DNA from: Bugulina stolonifera
Taxonomy: Eukaryota > Bryozoa > Gymnolaemata > Cheilostomatida > Bugulidae
Assembly: GCA_935421135.1 (NCBI GenBank)
Contig: OW285194.1
Coordinates: forward strand, 744,001-808,000
Length of the DNA stretch: 64,000 nt
Direction of reading: 5' to 3'
The position numbers and the translations under genes were made by a program. This document shows positions 44,554-56,804 of this stretch, in pieces. Within the stretch, counting starts at the first letter, position 1. Every line of letters begins with the position of its first letter. Below the pieces are notes generated by a model, which ran no database searches, had not been told where the DNA came from, and saw only the letters and a list, made by a program, of their open reading frames with translations.

Positions 44554-45692
44554 TCAATAAAACATGACTTTGCATGCAATATTCAACTTTGCAAACATGT
44601 AAGATAATGTCAGATTTGTGATTTTTGTCAAATTCACTTCAGTTATTAGATTGTAAACTAGTAGAAGATGTTCAATATTGCATAAAAGTAAGTTTTCAGT
44701 GTGTTTTGTACCAAATTGCTGTCTGTAACAATGTGTTTCATCCACTTTTGCAATGTTCAGAGGCATAATTTGAATGAAAATAAACAAAACATGACTTTGC
44801 ATGCAATATTCAACTTTGCAAACATGTAAGATGATGTCAGATTGGTGATTTTTGTCAAATTCACTTGAGTTATTAGTTTGCAAACTAGTAGAAGATGTTC
44901 AATATTGCATAAAAGTAAGTTTTCAGTATGTTTTGTACCAAATTGCTGTCTGTAACAATGTGTTTCATTCACTTTTGCAATGTTCAGAATGCATAATTTG
45001 AATGAAAATCAATAAAACATGACTTTGCATGCAATATTCAACTTTGCAAACATCAAACATAATGTCTGATTTGTGATTTTTGACAAATTCACTTGAGGTA
45101 TTAGTTTGTAAACTAGTAGAAGATGTTCAATATTGCATAAAAGTATGTTTTCAGTGTGTTTTGTACCAAATTGCTGTCTGTAACAATGTGTTTCATTCAC
45201 GTTTGCAATGTTCAGAATGCAAAATTTGAATGAAAATCAATAAAACATGACTTTGCATGCAATATTCAACTTTGCAAACATCAAACATAATGTCTGATTT
45301 GTGATTTTTGACAAATTCACTTGAGGTATCAGTTTGTAAACTAGTAGAAGATGTTCAATATTGCATAAAAGTATGTTTTCAGTGTGATTTGTACCAAATT
45401 GCTGTCTGTAACAATGTGTTTCATTCACTTTTGCAATGTTCAGAATGCATAATTTGAATGAAAATCAATAAAACATGACTTTGCATGCAATATACAACTT
45501 TGCAAACATGTAAGATAATGGCAGATTTGTGATTTTTGTCAAATTCACTTCAGTTATTAGTTTGTAAACTAGTAGAAGATGTTCAATATTGCATAAAAGT
45601 AAGTTTTCAGTGTGTTTTGTACCAAATTGCTGTCTGTAACAATGTGTTTCATTCACTTTTGCAATGTTCAGAATGCATAATTTGAATGAAAA

Positions 45693-48600
45693 TCAATGAA
45701 ACATGACTTTGCATGCAATATACAACTTTGCAAACATGTAAGATAATGTCAGATTTGTGATTTTTGTCAAATTCACTTCAGTTATTAGATTGTAAACTAG
45801 TAGAAGATGTTCAATATTGCATAAAAGTAAGTTTTCAGTGTGTTTTGTACCAAATTGCTGTCTGTAACAATGTGTTTCATCCACTTTTGCAATGTTCAGA
45901 GGCATAATTTGAATGAAAATAAACAAAACATGACTTTGCATGCAATATTCAACTTTGCAAACATGTAAGATGATGTCAGATTGGTGATTTTTGTCAAATT
46001 CACTTGAGTTATTAGTTTGCAAACTAGTAGAAGATGTTCAATATTGCATAAAAGTAAGTTTTCAGTATGTTTTGTACCAAATTGCTGTCTGTAACAATGT
46101 GTTTCATTCACTTTTGCAATGTTCAGAATGCATAATTTGAATGAAAATCAATAAAACATGACTTTGCATGCAATATTCAACTTTGCAAACATCAAACATA
46201 ATGTCTGATTTGTGATTTTTGACAAATTCACTTGAGGTATTAGTTTGTAAACTAGTAGAAGATGTTCAATATTGCATAAAAGTATGTTTTCAGTGTGATT
46301 TGTACCAAATTGCTGTCTGTAACAATGTGTTTCATTCACTTTTGCAATGTTCAGAATGCATAATTTGAATGAAAATCAATAAAACATGACTTTGCATGCA
46401 ATATTCAACTTTGCAAACATGTAAGATAATGTCAGATTTGTGATTTTTGTCAAATTCACTTGAGTTATTACTTTGCAAACTAGTAGAAGATGTTCAATAT
46501 TGCATAAAAATAAGTTTTCAGTGTGTTTTGTACCAAATTGCTGTCTGTAACAATGTGTTTCATTCACGTTTGCAATGTTCAGAATGCAAAATTTGAATGA
46601 AAATCAATAAAACATGACTTTGCATGCAATATTCAACTTTGCAAACATCAAACATAATGTCTGATTTGCGATTTTTGACAAATTCACTTGAGGTATTAGT
46701 TTGTAAACTAGTAGAAGATGTTCAATATTGCATAAAAGTAAGTTTTCAGTGTGTTTTGTACCAAATTGCTGTCTGTAACAATGTGTTTCATCCACTTTTG
46801 CAATGTTCAGAGGCATAATTTGAATGAAAATAAACAAAACATGACTTTGCATGCAATATTCAACTTTGCAAACATGTAAGATGATGTCAGATTGGTGATT
46901 TTTGTCAAATTCACTTGAGTTATTAGTTTGCAAACTAGTAGAAGATGTTCAATATTGCATAAAAGTAAGTTTTCAGTGTGTTTTGTACCAAATTGCTGTC
47001 TGTAACAATGTGTTTCATTCACTTTTGCAATGTTCAGAATGCATAATTTGAATGAAAATCAATAAAACATGACTTTGCATGCAATATACAACTTTGCAAA
47101 CATGTAAGATAATGGCAGATTTGTGATTTTTGTCAAATTCACTTGAGTTATTAGTTTGTAAACTAGTAGAAGATGTTCAATATTGCATAAAAGTAAGTTT
47201 TCAGTGTGTTTTGTACCAAATTGCTGTCTGTAACAATGTGTTTCATTCACTTTTGCAATGTTCAGAATGCATAATTTGAATGAAAATCAATGAAACATGA
47301 CTTTGCATGCAATATACAACTTTGCAAACATGTAAGATAATGTCAGATTTGTGATTTTTGTCAAATTCACTTCAGTTATTAGATTGTAAACTAGTAGAAG
47401 ATGTTCAATATTGCATAAAAGTAAGTTTTCAGTGTGTTTTGTACCAAATTGCTGTCTGTAACAATGTGTTTCATCCACTTTTGCAATGTTCAGAGGCATA
47501 ATTTGAATGAAAATAAACAAAACATGACTTTGCATGCAATATTCAACTTTGCAAACATGTAAGATGATGTCAGATTGGTGATTTTTGTCAAATTCACTTG
47601 AGTTATTAGTTTGCAAACTAGTAGAAGATGTTCAATATTGCATAAAAGTAAGTTTTCAGTATGTTTTGTACCAAATTGCTGTCTGTAACAATGTGTTTCA
47701 TTCACTTTTGCAATGTTCAGAATGCATAATTTGAATGAAAATCAATAAAACATGACTTTGCATGCAATATTCAACTTTGCAAACATCAAACATAATGTCT
47801 GATTTGTGATTTTTGACAAATTCACTTGAGGTATTAGTTTGTAAACTAGTAGAAGATGTTCAATATTGCATAAAAGTATGTTTTCAGTGTGATTTGTACC
47901 AAATTGCTGTCTGTAACAATGTGTTTCATTCACTTTTGCAATGTTCAGAATGCATAATTTGAATGAAAATCAATAAAACATGACTTTGCATGCAATATTC
48001 AACTTTGCAAACATGTAAGATAATGTCAGATTTGTGATTTTTGTCAAATTCACTTGAGTTATTAGTTTGCAAACTAGTAGAAGATGTTCAATATTGCATA
48101 AAAATAAGTTTTCAGTGTGTTTTGTACCAAATTGCTGTCTGTAACAATGTGTTTCATTCACGTTTGCAATGTTCAGAATGCAAAATTTGAATGAAAATCA
48201 ATAAAACATGACTTTGCATGCAATATTCAACTTTGCAAACATCAAACATAATGTCTGATTTGCGATTTTTGACAAATTCACTTGAGGTATTAGTTTGTAA
48301 ACTAGTAGAAGATGTTCAATATTGCATAAAAGTAAGTTTTCAGTGTGTTTTGTACCAAATTGCTGTCTGTAACAATGTGTTTCATTCACTTTTGCAATGT
48401 TCAGAATGCATAATTTGAATGAAAATCAATAAAACATGACTTTGCATGCAATATACAACTTTGCAAACATGTAAGATAATGTCAGATTTGTGATTTTTGT
48501 CAAATTCACTTCAGTTATTAGATTGTAAACTAGTAGAAGATGTTCAATATTGCATAAAAGTAAGTTTTCAGTGTGTTTTGTACCAAATTGCTGTCTGTAA

Positions 48601-51387
48601 CAATGTGTTTCATCCACTTTTGCAATGTTCAGAGGCATAATTTGAATGAAAATAAACAAAACATGACTTTGCATGCAATATTCAACTTTGCAAACATGTA
48701 AGATGATGTCAGATTGGTGATTTTTGTCAAATTCACTTGAGTTATTAGTTTGCAAACTAGTAGAAGATGTTCAATATTGCATAAAAGTAAGTTTTCAGTG
48801 TGTTTTGTACCAAATTGCTGTCTGTAACAATGTGTTTCATTCACTTTTGCAATGTTCAGAATGCATAATTTGAATGAAAATCAATAAAACATGACTTTGC
48901 ATGCAATATTCAACTTTTCAAACATCAAACATAATGTCTGATTTGTGATTTTTGACAAATTCACTTGAGTTATTAGTTTGGAAACTAGTAGAAGATGTTC
49001 AATATTGCATAAAAGTAAGTTTTCAGTGTGTTTTGTACCAAATTGCTGTCTGTAACAATGTGTTTCATTCACTTTTGCAATGTTCAGAATGCATAATTTG
49101 AATGAAAATCAATAAAACATGACTTTGCATGCAATATACAACTTTGCAAACATGTAAGATAATGGCAGATTTGTGATTTTTGTCAAATTCACTTGAGTTA
49201 TTAGTTTGGAAACTAGTAGAAGATGTTCAATATTGCATAAAAGTAAGTTTTCAGTGTGTTTTGTACCAAATTGCTGTCTGTAACAATGTGTTTCATTCAC
49301 TTTTGCAATGTTCAGAATGCATAATTTGAATGAAAATCAATAAAACATGACTTTGCATGCAATATTCAACTTTGCAAACATCAAACATAATGTCTGATTT
49401 GTGACTTTTGACAAATTCACTTGAGGTATTAGTTTGTAAACTAGTAGAAGATGTTCAATATTGCATAAAAGTATGTTTTCAGTGTGATTTGTACCAAATT
49501 GCTGTCTGTAACAATGTGTTTCATTCACTTTTGCAATGTTCAGAATGCATAATTTGAATGAAAATCAATAAAACATGACTTTGCATGCAATATTCAACTT
49601 TGCAAACATGTAAGATAATGTCAGATTTGTGATTTTTGTCAAATTCACTTGAGTTATTAGTTTGCAAACTAGTAGAAGATGTTCAATATTGCATAAAAGT
49701 AAGTTTTCAGTGTGTTTTGTACCAAATTGCTGTCTGTAACAATGTGTTTCATTCACGTTTGCAATGTTCAGAATGCAAAATTTGAATGAAAATCAATAAA
49801 ACATGACTTTGCATGCAATATTCAACTTTGCAAACATCAAACATAATGTCTGATTTGTGATTTTTGACAAATTCACTTGAGGTATTAGTTTGGAAACTAG
49901 TAGAAGATGTTCAATATTGCATAAAAGTAAGTTTTCAGTGTGTTTTGTACCAAATTGCTGTCTGTAACAATGTGTTTCATTCACTTTTGCAATGTTCAGA
50001 ATGCATAATTTGAATGAAAATCAATAAAACATGACTTTGCATGCAATATACAACTTTGCAAACATGTAAGATAATGGCAGATTTGTGATTTTTGTCAAAT
50101 TCACTTGAGTTATTAGTTTGGAAACTAGTAGAAGATGTTCAATATTGCATAAAAGTAAGTTTTCAGTGTGTTTTGTACCAAATTGCTGTCTGTAACAATG
50201 TGTTTCATTCACTTTTGCAATGTTCAGAATGCATAATTTGAATGAAAATCAATAAAACATGACTTTGCATGCAATATACAACTTTGCAAACATGTAAGAT
50301 AATGGCAGATTTGTGATTTTTGTCAAATTCACTTGAGTTATTAGTTTGTAAACTAGTAGAAGATGTTCAATATTGCATAAAAGTAAGTTTTCAGTGTGTT
50401 TTGTACCAAATTGCTGTCTGTAACAATGTGTTTCATTCACTTTTGCAATGTTCAGAATGCATAATTTGAATGAAAATCAATGAAACATGACTTTGCATGC
50501 AATATACAACTTTGCAAACATGTAAGATAATGTCAGATTTGTGATTTTTGTCAAATTCACTTCAGTTATTAGATTGTAAACTAGTAGAAGATGTTCAATA
50601 TTGCATAAAAGTAAGTTTTCAGTGTGTTTTGTACCAAATTGCTGTCTGTAACAATGTGTTTCATCCACTTTTGCAATGTTCAGAGGCATAATTTGAATGA
50701 AAATAAACAAAACATGACTTTGCATGCAATATTCAACTTTGCAAACATGTAAGATGATGTCAGATTGGTGATTTTTGTCAAATTCACTTGAGTTATTAGT
50801 TTGCAAACTAGTAGAAGATGTTCAATATTGCATAAAAGTAAGTTTTCAGTATGTTTTGTACCAAATTGCTGTCTGTAACAATGTGTTTCATTCACTTTTG
50901 CAATGTTCAGAATGCATAATTTGAATGAAAATCAATAAAACATGACTTTGCATGCAATATTCAACTTTGCAAACATCAAACATAATGTCTGATTTGTGAT
51001 TTTTGACAAATTCACTTGAGGTATTAGTTTGTAAACTAGTAGAAGATGTTCAATATTGCATAAAAGTATGTTTTCAGTGTGATTTGTACCAAATTGCTGT
51101 CTGTAACAATGTGTTTCATTCACTTTTGCAATGTTCAGAATGCATAATTTGAATGAAAATCAATAAAACATGACTTTGCATGCAATATTCAACTTTGCAA
51201 ACATGTAAGATAATGTCAGATTTGTGATTTTTGTCAAATTCACTTGAGTTATTAGTTTGCAAACTAGTAGAAGATGTTCAATATTGCATAAAAGTAAGTT
51301 TTCAGTGTGTTTTGTACCAAATTGCTGTCTGTAACAATGTGTTTCATTCACGTTTGCAATGTTCAGAATGCAAAATTTGAATGAAAA
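45693..51387 (+). repeat. HOR block: 7-monomer (1,594 bp) unit and its later relatives
   Basis: The run at 45693, 45896, 46148, 46376 and 46604 recurs at +1,594 bp (47287, 47490, 47742, 47970, 48198) and at +4,784 bp (50477, 50680, 50932, 51160, 51388). Markers are AAATCAATGAAACATGAC before the run and CAGTATGTTTTGTACC within it. The intervening part at 49337-50248 instead matches 43414-44325, so older HOR material separates the second and third copies. The monomer near 46604-46830 is a mosaic of the 48198 start and the 48426 end, another exact one-monomer deletion. AAAATAAGTTTTC marks the first two copies only. Confidence 0.82.
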
Positions 51388-54300
51388 TCAATAAAACATG
51401 ACTTTGCATGCAATATTCAACTTTGCAAACATCAGACATAATGTCTGATTTGCGATTTTTGACAAATTCACTTGAGGTATTAGTTTGTAAACTAGTAGAA
51501 GATGTTCAATATTGCATAAAAGTATGTTTTCAGTGTGATTTGTACCAAATTGCTGTCTGTAACAATGTGTTTCATTCACTCTTGCAATGTTCAGAATGCA
51601 TAATTTGTATGAAAACCAATAAAACATGATTTTGCATGCAATGTTTAATTTTGCAAACATGTAAGATAAAGTCAGATTTGTGATTTTTGTCAAATTCACT
51701 TAAGTTATTAGTTTGTAAACTAGTAGAAGATGTTCAGTATTGCATAAAAGTAAGTTTTTAGTGTGTTTTGTACCAAATTGCTGTCTGTAACAATGTGTTT
51801 CGTTCACTTTTGCAATGTTCAGAATGCATAATTTGAATGAAAATCAATAAAACATGACTTTGCATGCAATATACAACTTTGCAAACGTAAGATAATGTCA
51901 GATTTGTGATTTTTGTCAAATTCACTTCAGTTATTAGATTGTAAACTAGTAGAAGATGTTCAATATTGCATAAAAGTAAGTTTTCAGTGTGTTTTGTACC
52001 AAATTGCTGTCTGTAACAATGTGTTTCATTCACTTTTGCAATGTTCAGAGGCATAATTTGAATGAAAATAAACAAAACATGACTTTGCATGCAATATTCA
52101 ACTTTGCAAACGTGTAAGATGATGTCAGATTGGTGATTTTTGTCAAATTCACTTGAGTTATTAGTTTGTAACCTAGTAGAAGTTGTTTAATATTGCATAA
52201 AAGTAAGTTTTCAGTGTGTTTTGTGCCAAATTGCTGTCTGTAACAATGTGTTTCATTCACTTTTGCAATAATCAGAGTGCATAGTTTGAGTGAAAATCAA
52301 TAAAACATGACTTTGCATGCAATATTCAACTTTGCAAACATCAAACATAATGTCTGATTTGTGATTTTTGACAAATTCACTTGAGGTATTAGTTTGTAAA
52401 CTAGTAGAAGATGTTCAATATTGCATAAAAGTATGTTTTCAGTGTGATTTGTACCAAATTGCTGTCTGTAACAATGTGTTTCATTCACATTTGCAATGTT
52501 CAGAATGCATAATTTGAATGAAAATCAATGAAACATGACTTTGCATGCAATATTCAACTTTGCAAACATGAAACATAATGTCAGATTTGTGATTTTTGTC
52601 AAATTCACTTCAGTTATTAGTTGGTAAACTAGTAGAAGACGTTCAATATTGCATAAAAGTAAGTTTTCAGTGTGTTTTGTACCAAACTGCTGTCTGTAAG
52701 AATGTGTTTCATTCACTTTTGCAATGTTCAGAGTGCATAATTTGAATGAAAATCAATAAAACATGACTTTGCATGCAATATACAACTTTGCAAACATGTA
52801 AGATAATGGCAGATTTGTGATTTTTGTCAAATTCACTTGAGTTATTAGTTTGTAAACTAGTAGAAGATGTTCAATATTGCATAAAAGTAAGTTTTCAGTG
52901 TGTTTTATACCAAATTGCTGTCTGTAACAATGTGTTTCATTCACTTTTGCAATGTTCAGAATGCATAATTTGAATGAAAATCAATAAAACATGACTTTGC
53001 ATGCAATATACAACCTTGCAAACATGTAAGATAATGTCAGATTTGTGATTTTTGTCAAATTCACTTGAGTTATTAGTTTGTAAACTAGTAGAAGATGTTC
53101 AATATTGCATAAAAGTAAGTTTTCAGTGTGTTTTGTACCAAATTGCTGTCTGTAACAATGTGTTTCATTCACTTTTGCAATGTTCAGAGTGCAAAATTTG
53201 AATGAAACTCAATAAAACTTGACTTTGCATGCAATATACAACTTTGCAAACATGCAAGATAATGTCAGATTTGTGATTTTTGTCAAATTCACTTGAGTTA
53301 TTAGTTTGTAAACTAGTAGAAGATGTTCAATATTGCATAAAAGTAAGTTTTCAGTGTGTTTTGTGCCAAATTGCAGTCTGTAACAATGTGTTTCATTCAC
53401 TTTTGCAATAATCAGAGTGCATAATTTGAGTGAAAATCACTAAAACATGACTTTGCATGCAATATTCAACTTTGCAAACATCAAACATAATGTCTGATTT
53501 GCGATTTTTGACAAATTCACTTGAGGTATTAGTTTGTAAACTAGTAGAAGATGTTCAATATTGCATAAAAGTATGTTTTCAGTGTGATTTGTACCAAATT
53601 GCTGTCTGTAACAATGTGTTTCATTCACTTTTGCAATGTTCAGAATGCATAATTTGAATGAAACTCAATGAAACATGACTTTGCATGCAATATTCAACTT
53701 TGCAAACATGAAACATAATGTCAGATTTGTGATTTTTGTCAAATTCACTTCAGTTATTAGTTTGTAAACTAGTACAAGATGTTCAATATTGCATAAAAGT
53801 AAGTTTTCAGTGTGTTTTGTACCAAACTGCTGTCTGTAACAATGTGTTTCATTCACTTTTGCAATGTTCAGAGTGCATAATTTGAATGAAAATCAATAAA
53901 ACATGACTTTGCATGCAATATACAACTTTGCAAACATGTAAGATAATGGCAGATTTGTGATTTTTGTCAAATTCACTTGAGTTATTAGTTTGTAAACTAG
54001 TAGAAGATGTTCAATATTGCATAAAAGTAAGTTTTCAGTGTGTTTTGTACCAAATTGCTGTCTGTAACAATGTGTTTCATTCACTTTTGCAATGTTCAGA
54101 ATGCATAATTTGAATGAAAATCAATAAAACATGACTTTGCATGCAATATACAACTTTGCAAACATGTAAGATAATGGCAGATTTGTGATTTTTGTCAAAT
54201 TCACTTCAGTTATTAGATTGTAAACTAGTAGAAGATGTTCAATATTGCATAAAAGTAAGTTTTCAGTGTGTTTTGTACCAAATTGCTGTCTGTAACAATG

Positions 54301-54568
54301 TGTTTCATTCACTTTTGCAATAATCAGAGTGCATAATTTGAGTGAAAATCACTAAAACATGACTTTGCATGCAATATTCAACTTTGCAAACATCAAACAT
54401 AATGTCTGATTTGCGATTTTTGACAAATTCACTTGAGGTATTAGTTTGTAAACTAGTAGAAGATGTTCAATATTGCATAAAAGTATGTTTTCAGTGTGAT
54501 TTGTACCAAATTGCTGTCTGTAACAATGTGTTTCATTCACTTTTGCAATGTTCAGAATGCATAATTTG
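51388..54568 (+). repeat. Right-flank satellite domain, more divergent, with a 912-bp sub-repeat
   Basis: These monomers differ more from each other than those inside the array. They share rare variants with positions 1-1500: GATTTTGCATGCAATGTTTAA, CAACCTTGCAAAC and GAAACTCAATAAAACTTG. Extra changes include GCAAACGTAAG near 51886, GTAACCTAGTAG near 52168, GTTGTTTAATATTG, AGTTGGTAAAC and CTGTAAGAATG near 52697. A monomer with CAATAATCAGAGTGCATAA and AAATCACTAAAAC recurs near 53407 and 54319, 912 bp apart (four monomers). This gives a partial 4-monomer HOR at the edge. Higher divergence near an array boundary fits reduced homogenisation there. Confidence 0.8.
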
Positions 54569-55154
54569 AATGAAAATCAATAAAACATGACTTTGCATGC
54601 AATTTTCAACTTTGCAAACATGAAACATAATGTCAAATTTGTGATTTTTGACAAATTCAATTGAGTTATTAGTTTGTAAACTAGTAGAAGATGTTCAATA
54701 TTGCACAAAAGTAAGTTTTCAGTGTGTTTTGTACCAAATGGCAGTTTGTAACAATGTGTTTCATTCACTTTTGCTATGTTCAGAATGCATAATTTGTATG
54801 GAAATCAATAAAACATGACTTTGCATGCAATATTCAACTTTGCAAATATGAAGCATAATGTCAGATATGTGATTTTTGACAAATTCACTTGAGTTATTAG
54901 TTTGTAAACTACTAGAAGATGTTCAATATTGCATAAAAGTAAGTGTTCAGTGAGTTTTGTATCAAATTGCTGTTTCTAACAGTGTGTTTCATTCACTTTT
55001 GCAATGTTTAGAATGCATAATTTGAATGAAAATCAATGAAACATGACTTTGCATGCAATATTCAACTTTGCAAACATGAAACATAATGTCAGATTTGTGA
55101 TTTTTGTCAAATTCACTTCAGTTATTAATTTGTAAACTAGTAAAAGATGTTCAA
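54569..55154 (+). repeat. Degenerate terminal monomers of the satellite
   Basis: The last two and a half monomers have many private changes, including GCAATTTTCAAC, ATTCAATTGAG, CCAAATGGCAGTTTG, TTGCTATG, AATATGAAGCATAATG, GTAAGTGTTCAGTGAG and TTTCTAACAGTG. The minus-strand frame open in most monomers is broken between 54805 and 55030. The final monomer stops after GATGTTCAA at 55154, about 60% of the way through the unit, where the next bases (CTACATGCATAG) already belong to the minisatellite. This is the true edge of the array, not the window limit. Confidence 0.88.
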
Positions 55155-55556
55155 CTACATGCATAGAAGGCATAGAATTCTTTCTATGCATTGAATGCAT
55201 ACAATACATAGGATGCATAGATCGTATTCTATGCATTCTTTGTATTCTATGCATTCTATATATTCTATGCATTCTAGGGCGCGTTCTATGTATTCTATGT
55301 ATTCTGTGTATTCTATGTATTCTATGCATAGAATGCATGGAATGCAATTTATGTATTCTATGCATAGAATGCATGGAATGCAATTCATGTATTCTATGCA
55401 TAGAATGCTTAGATTACATGGAATGCATTTTATGCATTCTATGTCTACTATGTATTATATGTACTCTATGCATAGAGTACATAGAATGCAATCTATGTAT
55501 TCTATTCATCGAATGCATAGACTACATGGAATGCATAGAATACATAGAATTCATAG

Positions 55557-55809
55557 AACACGCCCTATGCATCATATGCATTGTATGCATTCCATGCTTG
55601 GAATACATTGAATACATGGAATGCATTCTATGCATTCCATGCATAATATGCATAGAATGCATTCCATGCATTATATGCATAGAGTGCATTACATACATAG
55701 AAGGCATAGAACGCATTCTATGCACTGAATGCATAGAATGCATAGAGTGCATTCTATGCATTCTATGTATTCTATGCATTCTATGCATTCTATGTAGTCT
55801 ATGCATTGC
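55557..55809. repeat. Minisatellite module A, copy 1
   Basis: About 253 bp starting at a rare GCCCTATGC word and ending with GTAGTCTATGCATTGC. It is repeated at 61033-61285 with the same order of unusual words: GGAATACATTGAATACATGG, GAGTGCATTACATACATAG, AAGGCATAGAACGCATTC and CACTGAATGC. The constant offset at both ends (5,476 bp) shows one block duplication rather than chance similarity of 9-mers. With the 1,788-bp transposon and its target duplication removed, the spacing is 3,688 bp. Confidence 0.78.
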
Positions 55810-56804
55810 TTAGAATGCATAGAATGCATTCCATGTAATCTATGCACTCTATGCATAGAATACATAGATTGCATTCTATGCATTCTATGCATAGAATACA
55901 TAGATTGCATTCTATGCATTCTATGCATAGAATACATAGAATTCTATGTCTTGTATGTATTCTATGCATAGAATACATAGAATTCTATGTCTTCTATGTA
56001 TTCTATGCATAGAATACGTAGAATACATAGATTGCATTCTATGCACTCTATGCATTCTATGTATTCTCTGCATTCGATGCATAGAATACATTTTATGCAT
56101 AGAATGCTTAGAATACATTGATCACATAGAATGCATTCTATGCACTCTATGCATTCCATGTAATCTATGCGTTCTATGCTTAGAATACATAGATTGCATT
56201 CTATGCATTCTATGCATAGAACACATAGAATACATAGAAGACATATAAGACATAGAATGCATAGAATGCATTCCAAGCAATCTATGCACTCTATGCATAG
56301 AATACATAGATTGCATTCTATGCATTCTATGCATAGAATACAAAGAATACATAGATTGCATTCTATGCATTCTATGCATAGAATACATAGAATACATAGA
56401 AGACATAGAATGCATAGAATGCATTCCATGTAATCTATGCACTCTATGCATAGAATACATAGATTGCATTCTATGCATAGAATACATTGAATACATAGAA
56501 TGCATTCTTTGCATTATATGCATTGAATGCATAGAATGCATAGAATGCATAGAGCTCATTCTATGCATTATATGTATTCTATCCATTCTATGTAGTCTAT
56601 GCATTCGTTGCATAGAATATATAGATTGCATTCTGTGCACTCTATGCATTCCATGTAATCTATGCATTCTATGCATTCTATGCATTCGATGCATAGAATG
56701 CATTTTATGCATAAAATGCATAGAATACATTGATCACATAGAATGCATTCTATGCACTCTATGCAATCCATGTAATCTATGCGTTCTATGCATAGAATAC
56801 ATTA

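Larger units (their letters stand above)
1..55154 (+). repeat. 228-bp tandem satellite array (about 242 monomers)
   Basis: The whole stretch is made of head-to-tail copies of one A+T-rich monomer, usually 228 bp and sometimes 227 bp. Every copy carries the same landmarks in order: TTGCATGCAA (a 10-bp palindrome), a GATTTTTG block, ACTAGTAGAAGATG, TTGCATAAAAGTA, GTACCAAATTGCTGTCTGTA, and TTCAGAATGCATAATTTG. I saw no inverted monomer and no foreign insertion in 55 kb. The array begins outside the window. Typical variants are GATAATGGCAG or GATAATGTCAG after the palindrome; AACATCAAACATAATG; a GTATG or GTAAG stem before TTTTCAG; and a 227-bp type with CAGAGGCATAA and AAATAAACAAAAC. These recur in fixed order and define HORs. 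The consensus contains no CpG. A centromeric or pericentromeric location is inference; no CENP-B-box-like motif is present. Confidence 0.97.

Noticed and set aside
19273..48880. Near-identical HOR copies as assembly artefacts
   Set aside because: Copies differ by private point changes and small indels (for example at 20230, 34531 against 37265, 38811 and 40093), so at least most are real. Exact copy numbers still depend on read support.
3129..54569. Recurring plus-strand frames of about 66 codons (for example 3129-3329, 6081-6281, 53457-53657)
   Set aside because: They are shadows of one monomer type (ATTTGCGATTTTTGAC) and appear or vanish with single-base variants.
375..55030. Several hundred short minus-strand open frames (63-117 codons) with near-identical products
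   Set aside because: They are one frame of the 228-bp satellite repeated in every monomer. The longer versions arise only where a 227-bp monomer shifts the frame. There is no sign of domains or flanking gene structure.
1..55154. CRISPR-like regular repeats
   Set aside because: The repeats are full-length 228-bp tandem copies with no unique spacers and no nearby cas genes; the context is eukaryotic.
1..55154. CENP-B box or telomere repeat
   Set aside because: No CpG-containing CENP-B-like 17-mer occurs in the consensus, and neither TTAGGG nor TTAGG arrays are seen. A centromeric role remains unproven.
1..55154. Octamer (ATTTGCAT) transcription-factor site in each monomer
   Set aside because: The monomer reads CTTTGCATGC or GATTTTGCATGC, which lacks the exact octamer. 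The 10-bp palindrome TTGCATGCAA is noted as a landmark only.
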